Shown piece after piece: positions 10,401-20,504 of a stretch of DNA of 64,000 nucleotides. The stretch is from Linnemannia elongata. Its lineage: Eukaryota > Mortierellomycota > Mortierellomycetes > Mortierellales > Mortierellaceae. The position numbers and the translations under genes are program-made. Below the pieces are notes generated by a model, which was given only the letters and a program-made list of their open reading frames with translations, was not told the origin of the DNA and did no database searches. Within the stretch, counting starts at the first letter, position 1; the number at the start of each line of letters is the position of its first letter. The DNA lies in NCBI GenBank assembly GCA_036320915.1, contig JAXBDG010000011.1, forward strand, positions 828,501 to 892,500, read 5' to 3'.

Positions 10401-11631
10401 CCATCATCTCTTTCAGTGAAGCCCTCCAGGTCTCATCCTCCTCCTTCCGGGCCTGTTCCTGTTGCACTGCGAGCTCAGTCGCTGCCGCAGCAGTCGTCTC
10501 AAGAGTTTCTTGGTTCTTGTTCACCATCTGAAGCAGCTCATCGATCCGGTCGGGGGCTGGAGGTTGGGTGGGCTCAGCGGGCTCGGGCTCAGACATCGAC
10601 AACAACTGTTCTTGCATGGCTTCAACCCGGGCGGCCATCTCAGGGTCCAGGTCCTCCTGGGCGTTGCTCAATGAAGTATCTCCGTCGATTACGACCCTGT
10701 AAAGGGCGTCCATCTGAGAGCTCAGCTTCTCCAAGACTGCCATCTCCGTGGTGATGGTGGTACCAGCGTTCTCGTTGAACTCTTCTTCAGCGTCAGCATT
10801 CTCGTCACGCGGCTCTTGGTCCGGGGGTAGACTGCGGTCGAAAGGTTCCAAGCTGGCACCTGATAGATCCGAGTGAGGAGAAGAAGTACCCGACCGAATA
10901 GACGACCCCTTCTTCCCATTTACCCCACCGACCAGAAGAAGGCGTTCGATAGAGTCAAGCTTAGGGACGACATCCATCTTGATCTGTTGCTCGATGGCAC
11001 TTGCCGCGGCAAGGGAGACCTGAGCCGTTAACCGTTCTTCGCTCTCGACCACAGCGAGTTTCAAGGAATCGACCTTGTCGAGTGAAGCCTTTGTTGTCTG
11101 GTCCAAGGAGTCCTTGACCAGGGTTTTGAGGGCCTTCATCTTGTCTTCCAGACCCGACTCGAAGACCTCTTTAAAGCTATTCGAGGTGTGTGGAAATGTG
11201 GGGATGAACAATTCATTTTGTTTGAATTAGTATTTGTTTGTTATATGCAACGGTCGCATTTCAAAGGAACGGATCCACACATAAATAAAAAAAATGGTAA
11301 AATAGCAGACAAAAAGTTACCTATTTTTGGCGATGGTAGTGGTGCCAGAGATCTCATGCCCCAGGAGGGAGGGCTTGCCGTCCTTGGAACAATAGACATG
11401 GGTCTTGACAGTTCCTGTGCGATGGTGCTCGACGACGATATGGGTGGCATTGTCGATCTCCGAGACAGTGTCGAGTTCCTGCTCTTGCTCCTGCTGCAGC
11501 TGTTGCTGGTGTTGTTGCTGATCGTTGGTAGGGGTATTGGACGCAGCGGCTCGAGAGTTGCTCATTCGCTCTCGAATTGATCCGTGTCCAGCACCGTTTC
11601 CGGTACCGTGGCTCGATTTGCGACCCGACAT
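6496..11631 (-). CDS. Large coiled-coil protein of unknown function
   Basis: Four exons: 11631-11321, 11176-10272, 10170-7501 and 7370-6496. Phases match and the sum gives 1586 residues. The last acceptor could instead lie 9 nt upstream in the same frame. The ATG at 11631 begins MSGRKSSHG; the open frame above it has a hydrophobic, leader-like composition and is treated as UTR. A short N-terminal segment (about 65-103) ends exon 1. Long Glu/Lys/Gln/Ala heptad stretches follow, separated by Pro/Ser/Glu-rich linkers. About residues 922-1022 hold an unusual Trp/His-rich helical repeat (GEWHQKQ, WEAWHKKHDEEWQAWRQ, LQGWHKAHDGRLEEL) ending in a CHCC cluster. A final coiled coil lies near the Ser-rich C-terminus. 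No catalytic domain was recognised. A cytoskeletal or organelle-associated scaffold would fit the architecture, but that is inference. Confidence 0.8.
7460..7493 (+). repeat. A34 homopolymer inside an intron
   Basis: Thirty-four consecutive A on the plus strand, which is T34 in the sense of the minus-strand coiled-coil gene. It starts directly after the donor GTAAGTC of that gene's third intron (7500-7371). Confidence 0.95.
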
Positions 11632-12588
11632 TTCGAGCGAAGGGAGAGAACTTGTGTGTGTGTTGTTGCTTGGAGCGTTTTGGTGTAGTGGATGTCTATG
11701 GGTATATAAAGTAGAAAGTGAGTGAGGGATGAAGGGGAGGGAAGGAAAGAGAGAAAGGGTAGAGTGAGGGAGAAGGAAGAGAGAACGAGGAAGAGCCATA
11801 AGTTCTTGACTTCTTTTTATATTACTTGCAATGAACGGGGAAATGTGGTGAGGATGAAGAGACGCCCAGCCGTAACCCAACCTTGGGTCCTTTGGTCAAT
11901 CGGTATACCTGCCATTTCCACGCCTTTAATACACCTGCCTGGGAAGTATAGCATGGATTTGTTGTATTAATATCTTCAAAGGAATACTGCAACATGCGCG
12001 AGAAGAAGAGGATGGTTCAAAAGGCGCTGAAATATGTCCCAAAATGTGAAGCAAAGGAGAATTGCAAGAAGGAGCAATGGTTGGCTTGATGGGTCTGTTA
12101 GACATGAAATAGAGGCAAGTTGGATTGCCCTTTCATGTTTCTTGACACTTGTTCTGAGTGCCTATACAATATCGCGCCTTTGTATGGTTGTCAACGCGTT
12201 GTAGCGTAGTAAGGCAGTAAGGTAGAGGAAAAAAAGGTAAGTCTAGGGATCACGGGCAAACGAGTAAACGTAAAGAGCATCTTCACACTCTCATATGAGA
12301 CTAACGAGGCGCATTTTCTGATTGGCTAGATTGCAATCAATAGGAATGTGGTCATCGATGCGTAGTTGTAAGGTGGTAAGCTGGGCTTGGCAGGCAGCCT
12401 TTGCGACTTTCTTTCTTGTCTTGGCTTCTGTCTTCTGTCTTTGTCGACCTCTTATTTCCTAACACTCACACGACTCCTTCCACGTCTCCTTCACTCCTTT
12501 CTTCACCTTTTCACCTCGCACCTTACACCTAACACCTCACACCTACATCCACCACCACTCCCAATCTACATAACATACAACTCGCAGA
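11632..12588. promoter_or_regulatory. Divergent intergenic promoter region
   Basis: About 0.96 kb separates two divergently transcribed genes, the coiled-coil gene (-) and the PLDc_N microprotein gene (+). C/T-rich leader sequence precedes the plus-strand ATG (12440-12588), and G/A-rich sequence (the complement of a C/T leader) precedes the minus-strand ATG (11640-11800). No TATA box or protein-binding palindrome stood out. Confidence 0.5.
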
Positions 12589-13388
12589 ATGCATCCTGCA
12601 GCATACTCTGGTGGATTCCTCGGACTGGTAACGAAGGCTCCCACGCTCATGACATTCAGTTCACTCGTTCGTCACACTCTCTTCCAACAAGCTCAACAAA
12701 CTAGACACGTAACAACATATCTGACATCTTTTTCATCCTTTTCATACATGAATAGGTCGTCTTCATCCTCGACCTTATCGCCATCTTCGAGGTCATCAAC
12801 TCGTCCAGATCCGTCTCCTCCAAGCTCCTCTGTAAGGATCTTTTCATCCTTCAGGATGTGGCGACTAAAAGTGACTAAAGGCTGCCGTTGGACCATATCA
12901 CTAACCCGAAGGCGTTCCTTCTTTCTTTTGTCGCTGGTTCATAGGGTCTCTTCTGATCTTCTTGTTCCCCATTTTCGGTCTCATCATCTACTTGTAAGCC
13001 TCTGTTCTTCCTTTCCTTCTTTTCCCGCTTGATCTTTTTTCCTTGGAGTTCTTTGAAAGTGCTATGCGTCTCGCATACAAAAAGAGGAGAGAAAAATGTC
13101 AAGGTGGACAGGGTAACAGACAAAGAAGCAGACGGACCACCATCTGAGCATACGTTTTCATGCATATGTTTCTTTGTTTGTGCTTGTGTCTCCTTTTGCT
13201 GTTCTGTTTTCCCGCACCTGCCACATCAATCGTTTCTTATTTGGGATAAGTGATTTTTGTTCGAAACGAACAAAAAGGTTATCGTGCTCGAGTCTAATAT
13301 TAACTTTTTTTTCTTTTACCATGTCTGATGTAATAGCTTGTTCGGTGGCCGCGAGGAGTACAACAGCGGCTATGAGACGATCGCCTAA
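12589..13388 (+). CDS. 71-residue PLDc_N-type two-helix membrane microprotein
   Basis: Four very small exons, 12589-12627, 12756-12831, 12945-12993 and 13337-13388, join to 72 codons with all phases matching. Introns are 128, 113 and 343 nt and have GTAACG, GTAAGG and GTAAGC donors, TAG acceptors and CTAAC/CTAAT branch-like sequences. The product starts MHPAAYSGGFLGL, followed by a helix VVFILDLIAIFEVINSSRS, a short loop with SKLLW, a second helix SLLIFLFPIFGLIIYFLFGG and the tail REEYNSGYETIA. The pattern LDLIAIxEVxxSSRS, LLW, FPxxGLIIYxLFG is that of the phospholipase D / cardiolipin synthase N-terminal domain (PLDc_N). Here it stands alone, with no HKD catalytic domain in any frame nearby. 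It is probably an integral membrane protein of unknown role. No exon is long enough to be noticed by an ORF scan. Confidence 0.85.
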
Positions 13389-13820
13389 CGTGAAAGATGC
13401 AGTAGTAGGCAGACAGTAGGAGACGGATACAGGAGGGAGAGGTTGAAGAAAGATTGGGTGAAGTGACAGAGAATGAAGATTCTTCGCCAGCCAGGATAGT
13501 CATTTCATCTCAAAACATGGACACACCGACTGGATTGACATCTTGCCCTTTCTTTATTTTTTTTTTTTTTTTTTCAAACAACTTCTTCGTAAACAAACAC
13601 ACAGCAAACAAACAATAAAAACAACAACAGATATGCAACGTTGTCACCCTTCGTCAAGGAGTGGATGTACCAGCCATGGCAAGACACCTCTGAAAAAGAG
13701 TTTCAGAAAAAAATGATTACTTCATTTCATCCATAACTGTCTGATTGCACTGGAAGACATGGTCCAGAGATATCGATATGCAAAAGAGGTGGGCAACACA
13801 GCACACCAAATGTGCTCTGT
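13389..13820. other. Convergent 3' intergenic region
   Basis: This lies between the stops of the PLDc_N microprotein gene (+) and the tectonin gene (-). It includes a T18 run at 13557-13574 and an A-rich stretch with AATAAA near 13614. No coding signal was recognised. Confidence 0.6.
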
Positions 13821-16800
13821 TTATTGGATAATGCAGCACCTGGACTTATGGATATCCGAGGTACCATAAGTAGACACCCTGTTATCCGCACCTGTAGGAC
13901 TACCCACCCACCGGCCCTGCGCATCCTCCCCTGCAATCCCTCCAGAACTCGGTGCCACTCCACTCCCGACAGTCGTTGTCGTCCTGTTGTTGCCGCTGGT
14001 GCCAACGTGCGCGTTTCTGTGTCCGTAGGGACTCCGACCTGCACCAGCACCGGAACCAGATCCGGGACCAGGGTTGAAGTTATAGACGCCAGCCATGCTG
14101 TTGGTAGGGTTAGTGAGATTGGTCAGGTTGACATTGGTGGGAGCGAGATTGAAGCTTTGGACACTGCTCCGACCAGACTGTGGGTGTAGGTGTGGGTAGG
14201 TCATCGTCGTGTTGACATAGTTTTGGAGGTGTGTCGAGGAGTACGAAGGGTGAGAGGGTTCGTCTGCGATCGCGTTATTCACATCGGCGTTGACGTTGGG
14301 GTTGCCTCTACTGCTGCTGGTTCGACTGTTTCTCCCACTACTGCCGGCGCTGGCGTTGGGGATATTGTTACTGACCCTGTTGGCGTTCGCATTAGCGGCA
14401 TTTGCGTTGGCGATGGCATGGCCGGCCCTGTTGGGTTGGACGCTCTCTCGGTTCTTGAGGATTTCATCGAACTCTGGAGGCAGCGAATCTGGCGGGATGA
14501 ACACTGACATGCGTTTGGATTTGGAGTTTTTGGATGCATCCACTTCGGGCGGTGGGGTCGATGGGGTCGATGGGATCGATTTTTTTCGAAGTCTCAATCT
14601 CATCGCTTCGTTGTTGTCTTGGTGTTGGGATGTGTTGTTGTAATCGTAGTATTCCTGTGATTGGCGAGATAGTGGTGCGAAGTCCTGATACTGTTGTTGT
14701 TGTTGGAGCTGCTGTTGCTGGAAATAGTAGGCGCTTTCGTTGAAGAAATTGCCACTGTTGTTGTTTACATCAAACTCGGTCTTGTCAGGCAAAGGATGAT
14801 CCTGCAGAACCTCAGTCTTTTCAGAAAAGGCACTAAGAGCAGGGTCGTTGGCAGCAACGACAGAAGAGCGCTGGGATCGGAGACGGGTGAGTCTTAAGAA
14901 CTCTTGCTGCTGGAGCATCAACACCTCAGAAGAGTCGCTCGGCCGATGCTGGTTCAGGAGGTCCTGGCGCGGATACGGCTCGAGATAGTGGTCCTCTTCT
15001 TGCTGCTGATGGTGGAATATGGATAAAGGCGCTAATGATGAGGATGAAGGCTCGTCCAATTCTTGCTTGATGTCCCAGGGGAGGGATGATCTGGGTTGAC
15101 TGCTGTGGTTGTCGTCGCTGTAGTAGTTGTTGCTGTTACTAGAGAAGGGCGGTGTAGACTGATAGTATTCCTGTGGAGCAGTTTCCAGGCTAGGCTGCTG
15201 TCGCTGCTGCTGCTGCCCTAGAGTCGAAAAAGGAGAGAGGTTCCAAGAAGGCTGCGACTGGAAAGATCCTGCTCTTGCGGCAGGTGTTATTGTTATTGTC
15301 GATAGGACGGAGGGTGTTGACTGTTCAAGGTGGGAGAAGCCCATGGATGAGTCCCTTTTATCTTGGTCCAGGTTCGGTTGAACAACTGCTGTGTCGCCAT
15401 ACCAGACATGTTCATCGTCGTTGTTCCTTTGACCCTCTAGTCCGACGATATTCACACAGTCGCTCATTGCGTCGTTATAGTAGTTATTGTCACCGGCCTG
15501 ACCAAGTCCACCAACGGCATGCGCACCATTCTCGATCCACTCACTCTTGTCGCTGGTACTGAGGAGTCGATTCAATTCCATGCGCTGTTGTTGTGAGCTA
15601 GACGGCACTACGGCATCGACTACGGCAGGCTGGGACAGCGGTAGTGGTAGCAATGGCGTTTGCGAAGGCTGTCGCGAATCGATTTCTGTCGCAGTACCAA
15701 CAGCCGCTGCTGAGGAGGTCGAGGGAGGGGGGTCATGAGGGGGGTCAAAAATACTGTGGATATCGCTGTGCTCATTAATGCCAACCATTGCCATTTCCAC
15801 CGTCTCAATGGCAGCAACTGGACCATTTGCATTAAGCAATGATATCGAGCCGTGCACGGATTCCACATAGGCTCCTTCACCAGGTCTCTGGAAATGTTGT
15901 TTCGGACGCCCCTCACCCTCCCTCAAGACTGGTTGTCGTTGGTGCCCCTGTGCCTCTGGTGCAACACTTGTGGCAGCAACGTTGGGTACCCTGTTCGGGG
16001 GCGAAACGGATGGTGACATCGATGATGATGAAGGTGGAGATATACCGTCGACTGTAGATGAACGACTCTCCTCATCCCCGACGGTATCCTTCTGTGGATT
16101 GGCATTCTGCTGACTACCAGGAATAGTCAACAGTTTGTTGTTCGACGAGGACCCCGATGAGGACTTTGAAGAGGCAGATAGGATGAAATTGTTACTGCTG
16201 TCAGAGTGTGGTGTAATGGGTGTTTGGACGGCCGAGTTGTCAGAGGATGGCTTCGATCCAGCAGCGTACGGGTTGCCGTCGAGAGGGAAGCTAGTCAGGG
16301 GAGACAGGTTGCTGGAAGGTCCGAAAGTGGTGATGGGTTTCGAGGTAAAGTACGACTCGCCTCCTTGGTCCGTTGAGAGTGGGGCTATTTAGATGGATGA
16401 AAGAGCAGAATTGATATCAGTCGAGAGAGCGAGAATAACGGTCGGAGAGAGAGGGCAAAGAGAGGGGGTAAGGAGAGGGGAATAGAAACCAAGGATTGAT
16501 ACTTACCTGAGCTCGAGGAAGACATGCCCTTGGTCTGGATCCTCAGTGGCGAGGCTCTGGCGTGAGAAGGAGGTGTCGCCACTGGCACTACCGCTACTGC
16601 TTCTTTTCCTAGAGTCTGTTCGGCTGAAGATGACGAAAGATCGCTGTCTGGTACCCGAGGGGATCCTGGAGTCGTGGGCCGTGAAAGATTGAGCCCTGTG
16701 GGTGTCTTGGGCGTGGTGATATCCGAGGCATAACTCCTTTTGGACATCTGTGAGTCCGATCTATCAAGACCAGGCGCCGCCTTTGAACGATAATGCGTAC

Positions 16801-18437
16801 GGGGCGAGGCTGCTGCCCAAGACGCACCTCCTGGTCCCGGTACTCCCCCGGCTCCTCCTGAGTCTCGCAAGGGTGAGGGTGTTCGCCCATTACTCGAAGT
16901 ATCAATTCTCATTTCTCCCGTTGGAAATCTATTTTTCCGTGCTGCTGAAGTCGAGGCGGCCATCTCAAACAGTTCCCGAGGTGACGATGTGGGTCTCTTG
17001 GACATGCCTTGTTGTCGAGGAGTGTTGAACAAACTCGGTCCATTGGGAGCCTGAGGAGAGCTGGGTGTTAATGGTTCGTCATCCTTGACAGCATTGTTGG
17101 CCCATTCCTGACTTGAAGTTCGGTCTAGTGAGGGGACGACGATTGCGGTGCTCTCGAGTTGACATCCAAAGAGATCACCGTCTCGATCGACTCCAAGGAC
17201 GTAGCCATCGATTCCAACACCGACATTGTCCAGTTTTGCGCCTCCGCCTAAGGGGGTCCAAACACTACGACTGTACCGGTAGACGCGACCGTCCTTTGCA
17301 ACTCCAACAATGAAATCTCCTGTAGAAAGAGAGCAATTGACGATGTGCAATCTGGATCCGGGTCCTGTTCCGGGAAGTGCATTCCAAACAGGCGGACAAG
17401 CACCAGTCGGGTGTAGTTTTAGACGAAAGACTGTCCCCGAGTGTGCGTCGGTGGCGAGGACGACGTTGTCGTGTCCGACGGAGATGTGGGTGAAAGTGGG
17501 TTTGTTGTATCCTGCACCAGAGGTGATGGCATGCTCGAGCATTGCAAACCGATCAGATGTCCCGTAGTAAATATCGCCGCAATCAGACAGACCCCATATT
17601 TGCGAGATAGATGCCACACTAAGGCATGGGAGGTGATTGAATACATACTTGCACGATTTAGCATACCAAGGATGAGGACAAACATAATCGCGAGAAATGC
17701 CAGAAAGGCACGAGACAGAAGGAAGGGACGGCAGCCTATGAGAAGCGAATATACAAATGACATAGTGGCACCAGCAATGACAATTTTTTTTTTTTTTTTT
17801 TTTTTTTTTCCAAGTGTTGTTTGTAGTTTTACCTGACACACTTCCAAAAGTGCCCGAGGTCGATCCAGATCACATCCTTCTCGTAATCCACATGGTCGTT
17901 ATGCGGAGCAATCAAGTACCACGCCTTCAACGATCGGTCCAGCCGCACAACCGTCCCGTCCGACGCTGCCGAGACTTGAACTGTCGTATCCTCCTCTGTA
18001 TCTGTATCAAGGAGCGATGTCGAAGAGTTGGCCCGGGTCATTGCTGGTGTTCCCGGTATGCTACTCGTGCCACCGTTCTTTTGTTGTGCTGCTGGTGCTC
18101 CTGCTGTTGTAGTCGGTGACATAGTTGCTATCGCTCCTGAGGTAGGAGTGGAAGGCGTCGAAGAAGTGCGACCGCCGAGGGAAGGGAGAAATGACGAAAG
18201 CTTTTTGGCGGCGGAGAAGGAAGAATTCGAAGCTGCTGACTGAAGAGACTGTGCAGAGGAAGAAGAGAAACGAGCGTGGTTGATGGACTCTGAGGTAACT
18301 GAGACGAGTTGCCACTGTTGAGTTTTGGAGTTGAACTTGCAGAGTTGGAGGTCGAGGGTGACACCCCAGATGTTGTTCTTGTCAGCGACGGAGACGGATT
18401 GGAGTCTCCCAGGGAGTGGGTGCCATATTGTTGCCAT
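13821..18437 (-). CDS. Tectonin beta-propeller protein with C-terminal CaaX box
   Basis: Three exons, 18437-17833, 17618-16507 and 16384-13821, sum to 1426 residues. Both introns (214 and 122 nt) have clean GT-AG ends in matching phase. Residues 1 to about 360 carry tectonin-type repeats: a Trp near the start of each repeat, then VSVA...IWGV/IWGLSDCGDIYYG, WNALPGTGPGSRL, FIVGVAKDGRVYRYSRSVWTPLG and YVLGVDRDGDLFG. This is the signature of TECPR/L-6-lectin propellers. A Ser-rich insert interrupts the first two repeats. The remaining 1060 residues are low-complexity (Ser, Gln, Asn, Pro) and look disordered. The protein ends RCCIIQ, where CIIQ fits a CaaX farnesylation box and the preceding Cys could be palmitoylated. 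Tectonin proteins of animals act at lysosomes/autophagosomes; a membrane-attached trafficking or sensing role here is inference. Confidence 0.85.
17784..17809 (+). repeat. T26 homopolymer inside an intron
   Basis: Twenty-six consecutive T on the plus strand (A26 in gene sense), within the first intron (17832-17619) of the tectonin gene. Confidence 0.95.
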
Positions 18438-20504
18438 TGCCTTTTGGGTTATTAGGTGTTTAGTGTTGTAAGTAGTGGAGTGAGGGAGGCAAAGGGAGTA
18501 AAAGAAAGGCGAGGTAGGGAAGGAATGATAAAAGAGTGAGAATTACAAGAAAAGGAGCAAAGGAAGGAAGAAAAAAGATATCAAATGTAAGAGACAAAAC
18601 TGGAGATCCCTCTCATTTTTCGAGGGACAAAGGAGAAGAAAAAAGAAAAAGACAACGGTCGGAAAGAAGGGAGGGTCTCCTTGTGGCACGCGTGTGATAG
18701 AGTGGGAAGTAAGAGGAGTGGAAGGAGAGGATGGAGGGAAAGGAGGGAAAGGAGGGAAGGAAGGGAAAGCTAGAGTGATTGAGTGTGTGTGTGAGAGAGA
18801 GTGAGAGCGAGTGAGTGAGTGAGAGAGAGAGTGAGTGAGCGAGTGAGTGAGCGAGTGAAGGTCGGAAAAACAAACAAAAATCTGAGAATGATGCGCAGGT
18901 TCGGCCAATTTTTTCGTTCTTTCGTTCTTTCCATACCATGCCTGTCCCTGAGTGGCCCTGTCTCAGTCAATGCAAAGCATTAGCAAAGGGGAGTTCTGGC
19001 AGACTCTGGCATAAGGGAGGAACTGGACGATTAGGGGGGCCGCATTGCGTGCAGCCTTAGAGTACGAGAGAGATAAAGCAAGGCAGCAGCAATGCTTCTT
19101 GAAAGGAGTTAAAGGAATGGGGTAGTTTGATGCTATGCAACAGCGCCACTGGACTAGGCACCCTGGGATAGGATGGTAATTGGTGACAGGCTGCGGGAAA
19201 AGATGCCAGTGACTACCGAATACGGACAACGGGTAATTCAATTCAAACGTGAGGAGGGGAAGGGGGAAGATGGAGGTGACACGGGAATAATTAAGACGCG
19301 GTCCAACATGAACATGAACAAGTACAATAGACAAACAATAGACGCGGGTGCCGACAACAAGAAAAACCGCTTTGTTGCCAGAAAGTGAGAGTGCACCGAC
19401 CCCTCGTGTTTCAATCAATAATAATGAAGTTTTTATCTTTGATGTTCACCTTGAGCGGTTTGTGTGTGCATTGGTCAATTGTTTTCTTCTCACTCTCCAC
19501 AAGGTACATGTACCCAACATATTCCGCCGGCCAGACAGGACAACAAAGAACAAACGACAGCTATGAACGACATCACATCAACAACCATGCGAGCTGGTCT
19601 GTTTCATGGTTTTGTATATTTGCTCTTTTTTGTTGCTGTTTATCTTGTCGTTGTATGTGGGTTGTGCATCCGGTCTCAGTGATGCTCTCCTTCTCTCCCT
19701 CTCTTTCATCGCTCATGCGCACATACAAGAGGATTGAAAAACAAAACACAAGAGCTCGTTTTCTTTCACTCTCCATCGCATGGGCAACGTTGCGCACATT
19801 AACAATCACGACAGATGGATGTACGGAAGAATGGACGGATAGAGGGTCCACTAGGGGCAAGGAAAAGAAAGAGAGACCTGTTTCCATCTATCTGGTCGCC
19901 CTTTGGCTTTTTTCTTTGCTCGCCCAGCGCATACTCTCTTTTCAACAAGTGTCCAAGGGGAGCGGGTAAGTGCCAGAAAAGAGAGGAGCAGTAAAGAAGA
20001 AAAAAAAGATGAGCGCCGCCATTTCTAACAGTTTCTATGATGCGATTGGTCGATGCCCCCTGTCATCTCTCACTCACATCCCGAATGCCTTACATTCATT
20101 CAGGCACATACTCTTTTTTCTAATGATCGATATGAACTCAAATACCATCCACACTAACATAAACATAAACACAAACACAAACACAAATACAAACAAGCGC
20201 CTTTCTTCTCTTCCTTTCTTCACTTCTTCTCATTTCCTTTAAAACGTTCTCTTCCTCATTTTTATCTCTCTTTGCCTCTTTCGCCACTTTCCTCCTCCCT
20301 TCTCCACTGCTCCTTTGCTTCCGAAAGGCCGATCCATCTCCCCCAGCAAGGTCGAGCATCGCCCATCCCTCCTACCCCTCCTACAAGGAAACACTCACCA
20401 ACCTACCACTCCTCTCCACCCTTCTACTTTTCTTCCTTCTCCACACCCCCCTCCCCTACTCCCCTGTAACGTCCTTTCAACCACTCCTCCTCCTCCCTCC
20501 AACG
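18438..20504. promoter_or_regulatory. 2 kb divergent intergenic region, no gene recognised
   Basis: This lies between divergent genes (tectonin, -; hydrolase, +). It contains a GA/GTGA microsatellite, short A/T runs, a (AACAC)-like array near 20156-20196, and a strong C/T-rich leader from about 20200 to the hydrolase ATG. An open frame at 19385-19969 shows no domain or composition typical of the window's proteins. I see no RNA gene. Confidence 0.5.
18781..18858 (+). repeat. GTGA/GAGA microsatellite
   Basis: Purine-alternating simple repeat made of GTGT, GAGAGA, GTGAGTGA and GCGAGTGA units over about 78 nt. It lies 340 nt upstream of the tectonin gene ATG. Confidence 0.9.

Noticed and set aside
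11632..11880. N-terminal extension of the coiled-coil protein up to 11880
   Set aside because: Its composition is that of a translated C/T-rich leader (Pro, Ser, Leu, His), and the ATG at 11631 opens a more protein-like sequence.
19385..19969. 194-codon plus-strand open frame in the 18.4-20.5 kb intergenic region
   Set aside because: It has mixed hydrophobic and low-complexity composition, no domain, no good start context or splice partners, and crosses obvious leader-like DNA.
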